From the NCBI GenBank assembly GCA_012845835.1, contig JABAKD010000025.1, forward strand, positions 2,949,153 through 3,013,152: DNA of 64,000 nucleotides, given 5' to 3'. Source of the stretch: Undaria pinnatifida (Eukaryota; Sar; Phaeophyceae; Laminariales; Alariaceae). The notes under the pieces are model-generated. The model was not told the DNA's origin. It did no database searches and saw only the letters and a program-made list of their open reading frames with translations. Positions 1 through 13,300 of the stretch are shown here, one piece after another. Both the position numbers and the translations under genes were made by a program. Position 1 is the stretch's first letter, and every line of letters begins with the position of its first letter.

Positions 1-3000
1 CGCTCCCGGGGGCTGCGGCTTACGGTGTCCTCCAGCCTGCCGTACTGGGTCTAGTGCTGACAAATATGCGTGCGTGGTGCCGAGGTTCGCCTGTGTACCG
101 CCCTGGTGGTGGAGCCGCCTCTGCAGCGGCATCGGTGGCGGTTGAAGGGGTGGAAGCGGTAGCTAGGACAGAGGCGGGAGGGAAAAAGAAGGGCCACCAA
201 AAGCGCAGGCGAGGAGGGGAAGCGGGCGCCGGGAGCGACTCTGAGAGCGATGAAGAAGGGGGGAGGGGAGGAGGGAGAGGGAAGAGGCGAACCGCTGCGG
301 TGCGCGATGATGGCGAGAGGGTCAGCTCTTGTAGAGACGTGCAGGCATGCTTGCGGCTGCTGAAGGCTTGCCTGGCTTGCGTGCCATTGGCTTCTCACCA
401 GGTGGGTTGTTGTTGTTACTGCCGTTTGTTGTTGTCGTTTTTGTATGTTGCTTTATTAAAAGTGTGTTTTGGGCGAAGGTATAGTCGTTTTATCTCGATA
501 GACCCGCCGCTTTAACCGTCGAGTTTTGCGCACCACCCCCTGCACATCGCGCATTGAATCCCCACCCCCACTGTCGTCGCCGTTGACATTTTTTCCTTTT
601 TCTTTTCCATTCTGTATTTCAGGACTTGACGGTTAAATTGAGCGAGGTACTCGTGGCCGTAGCCGTTGTGGCGACCGTTGAGGGTCCCGCCGCGCTTGTA
701 GAGCTCGCTTCGTCTACCATGGTTAAGCTGGTGACGGGCCCGTCAGGCTACAACGAGACCACGCGCGGCGCGGCGCTGCAGGCGCTGATGCCGGTCCTTC
801 TTATGTCCACCGGAAAACCGGACGTGCCTCCGAGGTCGGTAACGCGCGGACGGTATCTCGGGGGGGGGGGGGGGGAGAGGCGGTCGGTAGGCACTGATGC
901 CGGTTCTTCTCATCTTCGCCAGAAAAATTGTCGGTAGTGCACGGTCGGTATATCGGGGAGGGAGGGAGGTCGGTAGGCGCTGATACCAGTTCTTCTCGTG
1001 TCCGCCGGGAAACCTTCGTGCCTCCGTGGTCAGTATACAGCGCGCGGTCACTATCTCAAGGGTGGGGGACGATCGGTCGGCAGGCGCTGATTCCGGTCCT
1101 TCTCGTGTCCGTAGGAAAAATTTACGTCCCTTCTCGTGTTCGTAGGAAAACCAGGTGTGCCTCTAAAGTCAGTATATAGCACGCGGTCGGTATCGCGCGG
1201 TCGCTATCTAGGGGGTTGGTCGGTAGACGCTCATGCCGGTCCTTTTCATGTCCGCCGGGAATCGGACGTACCTCCGAGGCTTGCTCGTAACGTGCAGTTG
1301 GCGGAGCGCGGTCGGTAGCTTTGGGAGCGGGGGGGGAGTCGCTGATGCCGATCCTTATCATGTCCACCGGAAACCGGACGTGCCTCCCAGGTCAGTAACG
1401 CACGTTCGGTACCTTGGGAGGGACGGTGTTGGTTGATTGGGTATTTTGTTGGCGTCGGATGATTTGGCCGCGGATCGGGAACGATCCGTCGGATTTTTTG
1501 TAATTCTACGTTGCCGGTGTTTACACGTCGGTGCCCCGGTTTCTGTTGCTGTTGTTTACGTTTGTCGTTTTATGTTTTTCACCCGTGGCTGGCTTTTATT
1601 TTTGTCGTTGCTTTGACGATGAGCTTTTCTTTTGTTTTTGTTGCTTATTTACCTCTTCTTTACCAGGAACAAGGACTGCCTGAAAGCTCACGACGTCGCG
1701 TTCGAGATGGCTAAAGAAATCGCCATCGCTCTCAGGAACGCCTCAACAGAACGCCGTGAACACGGGGGATCTATCCGGAGCATCCCTGGGGGCTCAAATG
1801 ACCCCGAGGCGGAACAAAATGCTGGGTCAACTTCGACCCCTGCCACCACCTCGGCTTCCCCAGGAGGGAACGATGCTAATCGGTCCCCTACGGGGGATGG
1901 TTCACGCCCGTCCCCTGCCTCCGGTGGTGGATCGGCTGGCCCAGACAGCGGCATAAAGGCGCCTGCGGCGGTTACTAAAACGGCGGAGGTTGAACCTCGA
2001 CCTGTGTTGACCATGGTGCAACACCTGTGTGTTTCTGCGCCGGAGCGCGCGGAGGGAAGGGCGAAGGTGGCGGGGGGGTTGAAGGGACTGCTACCGGAGC
2101 TGGAGGAGTCGGACCGCGAGCGGTTTGTGAACTTTCTGGTCAAGGTGCGTAATGCTGTTAGGAATACTTCGTGTTGCACCACGGGAATCATGGTAGCTAC
2201 CTCACCCAAGAGAGATGTACGGCCGAGACATGTGCTGCCAGTAGATCCTCGTCCAGTACCCAGCATAGTCGCCTGACTCCAGTATCTGGTATATTTATAA
2301 ATATTGCTATACCCATTATATACTTGGGTTAAGGTTTTGTGGAACTGTTTCGGTAATGTTTTAAGCTCAAAAAAACTTCTCGTAGTACCGGAAACGTAAG
2401 GGAGCCACACCAAATTCCTCGAATTCCCTGCTTTAACCTACAAAGTGGATAGGTCACATTATTTAGTTGTCTCAAAGGCGACTCGTCGACCCACCGGTAG
2501 TCACCCGTTCCAGGCCCCCCTGTGGCCCGTGCCGGTTCTCTCTTCGTCGAAAGGACCCCCGTCCTCAGTCACTCCGAAGGTTTTACCGTACCCCTCCCCC
2601 CCCCTGTTTTTTGTCGATGTCAGCTGTCTCGGAGCGCACGCATCACTCACCGGGGCGTCGCAGTCGAGCTGGCCTCTCGTCTTCTTACTGAGGCGTGGCC
2701 TTGGGTCGCCGTCGTTAGTGAGAGGGAGAGGAGAGGCGGTGGCCAATCGCTCGCTTCCTCTCCGAGCGGACCCGGGGCTGTCGAAATTGCATCCCCTAGT
2801 TTTGGAGACGGAGGCGGTAGAGCGATGCTGGGGCTGGTAGTGGCGCGGGCGGGGGATCGGGCTCCTACGGTCAGGTGGGGATTTTATCACAATGGGAAAG
2901 GTCTAATCTTGTTTTTTTTTTTTTTTATTCTCCGGTGGGTGGGGCAAAATAAAGCTTAAGCTCACCACACTTCCACGTATTTTCATCCGCGTCGTGTGTC

Positions 3001-4315
3001 GATTTAACTCAATTGCCTTCGCAACCCAGCGCTAGCTGGCGTGTCCTTCGGATCCCACTATAGCGATAGCGTGAGCTGTCCCTATCGGCGGTCCTCGTTA
3101 CTACCCCGGCGGCTTGGGTTAATTCCATCAGGATGTAGATGGGTAGGAATGCCGGCTTAATGTGAAGAAGATAAAAAATACGTGTGAAAAAGACTGCTGT
3201 TGAATCTTGGAGACGCTACGGTAGCCCTTTTGCTATTAATAGGACTGAAACCATATTTTGAGGAGAAAGTTATGCCACATGCTGCGGTGGGGATACTCCA
3301 TTTTCTTTCTGGAGCTCCTCCACTGAGTAGCTCTATACCTCACCCAAAAACGTATCTTAACCCATTTAGGGCCCTAAAACCCCTCCCTATACTAAAAAAA
3401 AAAACCAGGTGAAGTTGTCCCCAAAAACGGCTTTCCAATTGTGAAGGCGTTGAGTAAGCAAAAAGTGCAATCCGATGACGAAACTCATTGGCCGAGGTAT
3501 ACAAGCAACCATTTTGCGAAAATACGAACAACAATCCGACGAATTTGGGCTAAAGAGCCGGGGCCTGGTTCAGAAAATGTTTTGGCCGAACAGTGCTACC
3601 TCTATATCGTGGCAGGCGTGTTCGTGGAATTTTAGGTGGGTCATTTTTTGCGGTAGAACCTATGCGTTGGGGATTAACTACTTGTGGTGCGTTTTTTTTG
3701 GTGGGGCTGGTGGTGGTGGTGGTAGTGAGGGTGATGGTGGTGGTAGTGGTGGTGGTAGGGGTGGTGGGGGTGATGGTGGTGGTGGGGGTGGTGGGGGTGG
3801 TGAGAGTTGGGTCATTTTCACAATACAGTAGGGTACCCGGCTTAGGAACCTCTTGGAACAGGCAAGCGGCACCGCTCATATCTTCATGTCGCTCTTATCT
3901 CAGATTAGGCATCGTATGGGCTTTAGTGTAGGATTCACAAGACGTGACAAGCCAATTTGACCGCTCTTGACTCCTTTAGAGCCCCAAAACGGGCTTCCAG
4001 TTGTAGAGGCGTTGAGTTCGTTTTCTCTTTTCTGTGGGCGCTCTCAAACTGGGTGCTCCAGTGTTGCAGGAAAATCTCGAATGAGTCCCTCACCATGCCC
4101 CACTTTCTCCCCGCGACTCGGCTAGGTCAAAAGCGGCGTCGACTCTGGCTGAGGTCCTCTCCGGGGTGCAGGGGGGGGAACGCGGCTACACAGGCCTGGC
4201 GTTAAGGAAGGCGGTTGTCGAGTTGTGCGGATGGGGCGGTGCGGGTGCTAGTGGTGCTGACGGTGGTGGTGGGCAAGCAGGGCCTTTGCTGGAGGTTGTC
4301 CGCAGCCGCGTGCAG
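1..4315 (+). CDS. NCAPD3: NCAPD3 exons 1-5: N-terminal helical region
   Basis: Residues 1-510 of the visible protein. Exon 1 has a helical stretch (GVLQPAVLGLVLT), then a low-complexity linker with a basic, NLS-like patch (KKKGHQKRRR, residues 61-70) and an acidic serine run, then a helix ending LLKACLACVPLASHQ. Exon 3 carries a Ser/Pro/Gly-rich insert before a helix ending ESDRERFVNFLVK. Exon 4 begins LSRSARITHRGVAVEL, matching the animal D3 block around 'SRSSKIPHRV', and ends GDRAPTVR. Exon 5 completes that arginine codon and runs on as SKAASTLAEVLSGVQ, as in animal D3, which fixes this junction. The exon 2 donor is taken as GAG|GTCGGT at 834/835 because only a phase-2 end joins exon 3 without a stop. 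Confidence 0.85.
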
Positions 4316-7300
4316 GTGATTGGTAGCGGGAGTGGGGCTCGGGGGGGGGGGGGGTGGGGCGGTTGTTTTGGTGGGGCTGGTGGTGGTGGTGGTAGTGAGG
4401 GTGATGGTGGTGGTGGTAAGGGTTGGGGGGGTGCTACGTTGATTTGGTGTTGGTAATGGCTGCGGTGTGGTAGGGTTGTTGATGGTGGGTAAATGGGGGT
4501 GATGGTGATGGTGTTGGCAGTGGCGTGGTTGATGGGGATGGTCGTGTTGCTCCGCGTCCCAACCGTCACGTTTCTCGCGTCCTCGCCCCAATCGTTTTTT
4601 CCAACGGACACATTGCAGGACGAAAAGGCCAGCGTTAGAAGGAACGCCGTGCCCGCCCTCGAAGCTCTACTCGGATTTTCTCCAGCGTTTAGCGGCGTTG
4701 CGGTCGAAGGCGTGCGGGGGGGCGCGACGGCGGAACATGCGGCGGAACTCTTGCTGCTTCAGGAGAGGTGTAACGACGTTTCGCTCTCCACACGAAAGGT
4801 GAGGTTGTACGGTCTGGGGTTCCATCGAAAAATCATAGACGCTTCGTGACTATATGGTTGGTAGCTCTCGCCTTCGATGTCAATGAGGAGTGTTTGGCTA
4901 GTTTGTGTACCATATTTTCGTTTTTCCTAGAAAACGTGAGCCTCGCTTGTTACTTGTCATGCTATGGATTCCTCCTCCTCCCTTCGCTCTCCCTTATCTT
5001 TGTCCTAAGGCCCCCACCCCCCGCTCCTCTCCTCGCCGCGTCAATTGTGCGGCTTCGTTTTGTCTCGAAATTTTCTTCGGAAAACTGTCCGGCAATTCTT
5101 CGGAATGCTCTTCGGAACGTCATCCGGAACGCTCTTCGGAACGTCATCCGGAATGCTCTTCGGACTATTCTGCGGAACATTTTTGGGGTTTATCACGTTA
5201 ATCACAGGCCGCCATGACCGCGTTGTCTTCGCTGCTGATGACGAGACCTGGAGACGAGTACCTTCAGTCTGCTTGGGTTGCCGCTGTTCTGCCCCTCGCC
5301 AGTGACCCGGAGCAGTCGTGCCAGGTGACGCCAGGCGGCGAATCAGTACAGTATGGTACCTTGCTGAAGATACGCCGCAACCTCTGAGCTATGCAGTCAC
5401 CACTGACTACTAGCAACTGGTTATAATCGTGTCACCTTGTATCTAAACGCACGAACACACAGAAACAACGAATCATCGAAGCTTATCACCCTTAAACGAT
5501 CGCGCCCCCGAGGCAGTGGCTATGGTCCCGCTCGAACCTTTCCTTGTTTGTTTTTTGCCCGTTTTACTTGCGGTTATCGCTTCTGTGGCCTATATAGAGT
5601 GACCAACGAAGCACCGACCGTGACCTGAGGAAAACGCACAGGAATGCAACGATGACTATGCTACGCGCGTGTGGCACAGCTCCTTCCTTTGTCACATCCC
5701 TTGCCCCGGCAGCACGAGCTGCTTGAGGTTGCCAATGCTGTAATATCCGTCGTTTTTTGTGTACTGCCATCTGTTCGCTTTGAAGTCAGAAAGAGGTTAA
5801 CACACAGGGGGTAACCCGGTTTAAGGGCGTCGCGTGACACCAGAATTTGACTGCTCTTATATCTGTCCCGCTCTTGTGTTAGATTGGGTATTATCTACGG
5901 TTTCGTGCAGGCGTCACAAGGCGCAGCAAGCCTACTTGTCCTCTCTCAGTCCCGAATGCTCTTATCTAGGGCACTATTTAATCGGGATACCCACTCTGTA
6001 TCTGTTTAATGTGCTTGTTTTGCAGAACCGGCTGGTGGAGATCGTCCGAACGGTGGTGCTCGACAGAGTAGTTGACTGGCACCGTGCGGAGATCGGGCTA
6101 AAGAAGGCTAAGGGTGGTCGCACTACCAAAGGCAGAAGCAACCCTAGCGCAATCTCGGGAGATAACGCTAGCATCGCGCTGCTGGGGGGAGCGGGAGTGA
6201 CTGCGACGAGCGCCGACCGGGTTTCGAGTGTGTGGTCGCTGTTGGCGAAGGCGGGACAAGGGGATGCCCACAAGTGTCTCAAGAAGGTGGGCGTGGCGTT
6301 AAACGTTGTGAGGCCTCGGAGGATCTTAACCCTCCCCCCCATCCCGGGTTTCCGGCTCATTCTACTATAGTCTACTCTAGATACTCTTTCGATGCAGTCA
6401 ATTTACGCCGTGTTTTTAGCACGCTGTATTTCGACCTTCAGCTGATTTGTGCCTTAGAGAGGGCGGGTGTGATTTTTCTTTCTTGAGTTCACGGCAGCTT
6501 CGTGATTCTGCTCAGGGTTGCTGTCCGCCCTTCTCTCGGTGGAGGTCTACAAATCGAGTTTGGTGTGCTTTGGTGGTCGAAATTGGTCAAAAGTTTGGAT
6601 ATATGAAATGAGACAAAAACAACCTCCAACTGCACGTGTGAGCTTCACTTGCGACAGCTCAAAAGCAACAGCGGCCTCCGAAGTTGAGTCACACTCCTAA
6701 TGGGATGCGTGAGGGCGTAGGGCGCACCAGACAGCAGTCGTGGGCAGCCAAAAGCGACTCACATGGGGATTTCGTGAAGTCAAAGTTGTCAGCGAACATC
6801 ACCAAAAACGTTCAAAATCGACAGTTTGGTTCATTGCCCCCGGTTACGTACTGGGTACGTACTGCCTAAAAGCAACAACACGTATGAAGAAACGGCTTCC
6901 ACCAAAAGAAAGCTGGGGCTTTCGCGGGTGTTTTTAAGCAGTAACAATTCGTACCCGAAAAATTTGCGGTCAGAAAATTTGCGTTCCCGTGTGAGGAAGT
7001 GAAGAATTTTGCTGAAGAAAAGAGCCAAAAGGGCCAGAAACTCTCTGGATTGTTGCGTATTTGGCGTGAGTTTTTATGAACAGAAAAAATGTGGGTATTG
7101 CTTGTATAACTCTTAACACTGCGTTCAAGTCGTTTGCTTATTTTTTGCGAAACGCCTGCGCACGCGCGGCCCCAACTTGATACGATATTCGTTGGGGATT
7201 CCCCCATGGCCTTATTGTTTTGCTCTTTCGAATTTCACACGAAGTGCATACACGGTTTGGGGACAAACGTCTTGGAAATTGTGTCGGATCATTGTTGCGG

Positions 7301-10300
7301 TTTGGAGGTGGTGGTGACCTTCCCGTGCGCGCTATCGCAACCCTTTCGCTTCAGAAAGGCTATGAATAGGGTTTCTATCGAACCGCGTTTCCTTCTACGG
7401 TCTACGGAACGTGGCTGTATTGGTGGCTACGTGGCAATATCCCCCGCCCCGACGTGCTATCTTACCGTGCTCCGTCTCGAAAGGGATGCGTGGTCAGTGG
7501 TCAAGTGACTAAGTCAACCAACAAGTGGGTACACGCCCCCCCCCCCCCGACGTGCTCCGTCACGGCATCGTAGGGATGCGAGGGTCGATGGTCTTAAGAC
7601 TACCGCCACGTATGACAATGAGCACATGCGCCCCCCCCCCCCCCCCCCCGCCCTATTACCGGTATTTCCAGGCTATCGCAACCCTCATGCTTCAGAAGGA
7701 TCCGGTGTACAAGGCAGGGCCGCTGCTTAACGCTCTGCGGTCGGCGGCGGTGGTGGCGCTCCCGCCCAAAGCTTCCCCCGCCGAAGGAGAAGGGGAAGTA
7801 CAAGAGGAATTCGAGACAGACGAGGCGGTAAGAAATACGGGGGGGGATCGGGGAAGGGGAGCGAGGGCCGGGCGAGAGTATAGTACTACGGAAGCGGGTT
7901 TATACTTTTTCGGTTATCGCCAAAAAAAAATAGGGACTCTTTGCCGCCGTAGCCCGCCCAAATTTCCGCGTCCCTGTGTCCCGTTCCGCACGACGACCAG
8001 AATCTCCCGGAAAAACAATAACATTAATGGAATCGTTGTGCGTGGCTGCTGCTTGCATCGTGTTCGGCTTTTCTGCCTCCCGCTAACGCACACTGTTGAC
8101 GACAGCAGTTACCAGATTTACACCAGCGAGAGTGCCTAGCCAGGGTTGCAGTATCTTGCACCAGGTACATCAGTCGTGTGTATTCGAAGGGAAGACTGTG
8201 AAGGTTTGAGGCGGACGAGGCGGTTATATAGCGGGGAATGAGTGAAGCAAATGTGTTAGTAGTACCGTAGGGGTCCCCCAGTAAGGCGGTGGCGTGCCCT
8301 TTGCGATATGACCGCCTTATGGTGGGAAGCCACCTTGTTCATTCCAGGTTAAGAGTGGTATTCCCCAGTTGCGTCAAGCGATTCTGACCGCATTATATCG
8401 GGATACCGCACTACTCAGACCGCCTTACTGGAGGACCCCTGCTGCAGCCCATTTTAGGACCAAGGTGTACACAACACAAACAAAACAAGTGCGGTCTTGC
8501 CGACCGTCTAGTCCGGCATGGGTGCACCGCGGTGCGATCGGGTAGCGTCGTATAGTTTCTCACACCGTGCGGGGTTCGGACACTAAACGTGTCGTCCCCT
8601 TATCCAGCAGCCCGCGTTACTTTATTATTTATTTTAACCGATGCTGTAATCGTCGTGTTTGTTGGTCACTTTTTCCCTGTGAATACCCCAACGGGGAAAT
8701 GGTAGACCGCGTCTTGACGCCGTGACTGTCCGCCCTCCTACACTACAACTGCTATATTAAGAACAAAATAGGCATTAACGCGTCCAAAATAACTTGTCTC
8801 CTACATATGACGGCATTTTTTATGGGAGAGGAGCGGGGGGCGGGGCGGGCGGTGGTTGGGGACGGGGGGTGATGCGACGTTTATCGAGATGTACCGTTGT
8901 TTTTGTTTGTAATTGGTTGTTTTTTGCCGGTGGCATTATCGGAATTTCTGCTCTCCCAAACCGAACGATTCTATTTGGCGAAACGTCTCATCCCCGCCCT
9001 CTGGTAGGCTGGTTGGTGGGACGCGCTGAGTAGCGAGTAGCGTTTGATTGGTCGCGCGTTCTGACGAACGGTTTCGGTTTCCTTGTTACCGGTTCTCCCC
9101 TCGTTTGTGGTTGGCGTTTTTTTCAGGGGGGTTGGGATGCAGAGGATCTTCGGCTCCTCTCGCTGGCGCAGGATCTATCTCGCGCATCCCTAACGACGAT
9201 TCGGAGAGGAACGTGGGCTCTATTGGAGGCGTTTCTTGACCGGACACCGTCCCCCAGTGGCGGGTGAGCGAGAACAAAACTGAATACCCAAACAGTAGTA
9301 GCTCCTCTATGAAGCCGATATGTGCCATTCGACAGGCACTATAGCGGGAGCCGGCACTACTCTGCATGCTGCCACGACTGGTATTTCTCATGTGTGCCAG
9401 GCAATTTCACAGGCGCCAAACGGGCATATTGGCACTACTGGTATGTTCCGTGTGTGCCTATTAATAGCAAACTGTACACGCACTATTGAGGACAACCGGT
9501 ACTATAGAAGAACCACCACTGTAATGAGATGGACTACTTTTTTTGTCCTTTCGTTGCTGCTGATGCCCTGACTCCATTTTGCAAGCATGGTGGCGGTCTC
9601 CCGATAGAGCCGGTTGAATTAGATATAGGTATACCTACATCCCGGACCGCAGTGCGTGTGAAATCGCTTGGCACGACTGGAACCCGCTATACCAGTACCA
9701 GTGTCGGGAGTATACCCAGTAGTGCCGGATTCTGTTGGCTGGCACATACCGGCACTGCACGGGGACCCCAACTAGACATACCGGCGCTGCAGGGGGGATC
9801 CCAATGTAGGTTCTAGCACATGCCGGCACTGCAGAGGGGGGGGCAATGTAGGTTCTGGCACATACCGGCACTGCAGGGGGGGGGGCAATGTAGGTTCTGG
9901 CACATATCGGCACTGCAGGGGGACCCCCAATGTAGGTTCTAGCACATACCGGCACTGCAGAGGGCCCCCCGATGTAGGTTCTAGCACATACCGGCACTGC
10001 AGGGGGGGCCCAATGTAGGTTCTAGCACATACCGGCACTGCAGGGGGACCCCCCCCTGTAGGTCGCCTCCGAAACGCGCGTGCCGTTTTAAAGGATTATC
10101 CGCGTGCACTAAACCTGTTTTTGAACACCCCTTTTGGATTGCACCCACATGTTTGGGGGCACAATACTAGTGCTTGCACCAGGTAGGGGATGTTGTGTGT
10201 TTTGTGTTTTGGGCTTGATCTTGTTTTTTTCGGGTTTTTGTTCTTGTTGTTTTGTTTTTGTCTTGGTTCTTGATCTTGATATTGTTTTGCTCGTGTTTGC

Positions 10301-13300
10301 CTTCTTTCTTGCGTGTTTCATTCTTATTTTGTTTTGTGTTTCGTGCTTGTTCTTGTTTTGAAGTTGTTCGTGTTTGGTTTTTGTTTTCATTTTCATGTTA
10401 TTCGTGTTTCGTTCTTGTTCTTTTTCTTGTTCTCGCCCTCATTCTCGTTCTCCTTCTTTTTCTTGTTCGTGTTCTCGTATGGTCGAAATCGTGTTTCGAC
10501 CGTGGTATCACAGACCCGCCAAAAAGGATTGCCCCGACATGGACCCGATGTTCGTGGTGCGGTGCTGGAACCGTGTGCGGGGGCACATTTTGCGAGAAGA
10601 GCCCCAGGGAGACAACGCCGGCGGTGAGAGCCACCGTACATGGCGGTGTAAAACACACCCCTGGTGATCGCATTTGCGGCTGTAGAAAAAGTATCAGCCG
10701 GTGTGGTATGCAACTTACCCCGGGTGATAAAATCGGGTCGCTGCTTTAGGATTTTGAAAAAATATATCAACCGGGTGGTATAAGCTAAGGGGTGTTGTGT
10801 ACAACGTCTCGGAGATATATTCCGTCGCATGTACGGCGGTGGACACGGTGTTGTATCGGGCTATGGAGCGGGCCTGTGCCACCGTAGCGCGACATGGTTG
10901 GTTTTGGTGATGAATATTGTTGTGCAGATATTTGACGAGTACTATCGAGTACGCTATCGGCCTTCTTGTAGGAAAGGGTCTCGCCAGGAACACAGTCTGA
11001 GATTTACGGGGTTATAAGAAATTCGAGAGCGGTTATGCTAAAGTTTGTGTGGGACACCTCGTTTATTTACGTCACAGAACAAGCAAACCTGGGCCAGTAT
11101 CTCGGTTTCTTGTCTGAGTGTCGATGCTGTTGTACTGTATAGGCCCACCATCAAGAAGCTGCTATGTGGAGTGAGCCTCAGATTCTTGTTGTGACACCAC
11201 CCTTAAACAACCTTGAGAATAGGCTACTACATAGGATTTAGTGTAGCGTTCGCCGCTGAGAACGATTTCCTAGTCCAAGTTTATTGCCGCCGGCCTAAAA
11301 GTGAGCATCAGTTTCTTGTTAATTATAGGCGCTTTTTTTTTGGCGGGCCTATGCTGTACCTGGTAAAGTGGCTTTCATTTTTCTGGTGATTCCGTCATCT
11401 TTTTTTTGTGGTCGACACACGCGCTGCACCTTGTCGAATGACAAACTATTAATTAGAACATATTTTGTATCGTATGATGATGCCCCGCTGTCGTTGGAAT
11501 TTATGTATAAGAGTAGTAGAGGGGGTGAAATAATGTATTTATGTTTTATTTCGAAGGCGATATGGCACCACACTCCCCATCCTCCCCTCCTTTCCCCTCC
11601 ATCCTTCTCAAGCGCCCCCCAGCCACCCCACCATTTCGGTATTTTAACGCCTGCTTGTTTCATTCCTCAGGGGATGGTGAGCCATCGTCCCTTGACTCGG
11701 CGAAGGCGTTTGCAACTGATAGTCGCCGCGTGCTATTAATAAGCATCCTGGCGACCCCCCTTTCCCACCCCAACCTCCCCCTTCAAACCCCTTCAAACCC
11801 CGTCAACACCCCAACAATATTGTTCTAACGCCTGTGATTTGCTCAAGCTGGGGATGGTGAGCTTTCGTCTCCTGAATCGACGGAGGCGTTCAAATCTATA
11901 ATGGCCTGCGCGTTTTAGGCGTCCTGGCGCGTCTCTGCCCCCCCCCTCTCTCCCCCCCCCCAACGCCTGTCCTCCCTTCGTCTGCACTCCCCCCCCCCCC
12001 CCCCCCACCCCCCCCTACCTTCCCCCTCCAACCTCCCCCCAAACCCTTCGCAACACTTCATCAATGCAACTTCATAACTTCTGTTTATTGCTGCGTCAGG
12101 GGATGGTGAGCTATCGTCCCATGAATCGGCGGAGGCGTTTGAGTCTGATGGACGCCGGGTGCTAGGCGTCCTGGCGCGTCTGGCTTGGTCGGTGCCAGCA
12201 GAAGTGGCCACCCCGCTAGCAGAAAGCCTGCTGGAGATGCTGCTGGACCTTGTGGCTCGCCCGGAGACCTCGGCGGCTCTTGTCGGGGCTCTGCACATGT
12301 TGTGTTTTGCTAAGGTATGGTAGAATGCAACTTAATTTGTGTTGTTCTTTTAAAAGTCATATGTTTTTATAATTTATACCAGGTATATACTAGTATTGAC
12401 AAGTCGATGCGAAATATGTGCTTTGCGAAAGTCACAACGATGTAGCGATTTAGCAAATTGATGGTGTGGTGATTTGGCCATTTGATTATTCGGTGATTTC
12501 GCCATTTCGCGGTGTGGCGCACCACCGGGTCCTTCACACCCCGAATCCGCTCAATACGATCGTGACTGAACCGCTAGCAGGAAAGTTGATCGTGAAACAT
12601 CGGGCAGAAGGGGGCGAAGACCGCGGAGGCAACAAGAGAAAAAAAAACTTGGTGCATCGGTCACTTCGGTTCGGCTAACGCGTAAAATACGCTGTTTATT
12701 GACTATTTGTTACCGTTGGGCTATCCCCAGCCTCCACATTGCCGCGCGTTTGATTTATTTTGTTATTTCTTGCCGTTGTTGCTTCGTGTGTGTGCGTTTT
12801 TTGTTGTGTTTGTCGTGTTCTTTGTTCTTCGGTTTAGTTTTGGTTGGCCTTCTTCGATTCTGGAAGGCGCGGCGTCTTCAACTTAACGCCTTTTGAACTG
12901 GAAACCCGTTTTTTTCGGTCAATTTACTTGAAATGTATATACGGGACATATTCAAGGGCTCTAAAAGAGGTTGAGAAGCCATTCCGGATTTTTTTAGTGT
13001 GTTTTTTTGTTCATTGTTCGAGTAAAGAAATATGTACCACATATATACGGGACATATTCAAGGGCTCTACAAGAGGTTGAGGAGCCATTCCGTATATTTT
13101 TAGTGTGTTTTTTTGTTCATTGTTTGAGTAAAGAAATATTTACCACAGGTATATATTTTTGTTCAGCTGAAGCTATACTGCTTCTGGTATATTGTGTATG
13201 TACTCTAGCGGTAGGAATAAGGCGTTACTGAAAACGTGAAACCTCCCGAACAAAAAGTTGGTATTTCCGATGTTATGATACTGAAGTATGTGAAGAAAGC

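Noticed and set aside
9251-9263. Alternative exon 10 donor at 9256 (CCCCA|GTGGCG) joining straight to exon 12
   Set aside because: A weak donor; the strong GG|GTGAGC at 9263 plus the 110-nt exon 11 fits phases and restores a conserved helix.
9734-10063. CRISPR-like array of direct repeats
   Set aside because: Units are contiguous with no unique spacers, and the context is a eukaryotic intron.
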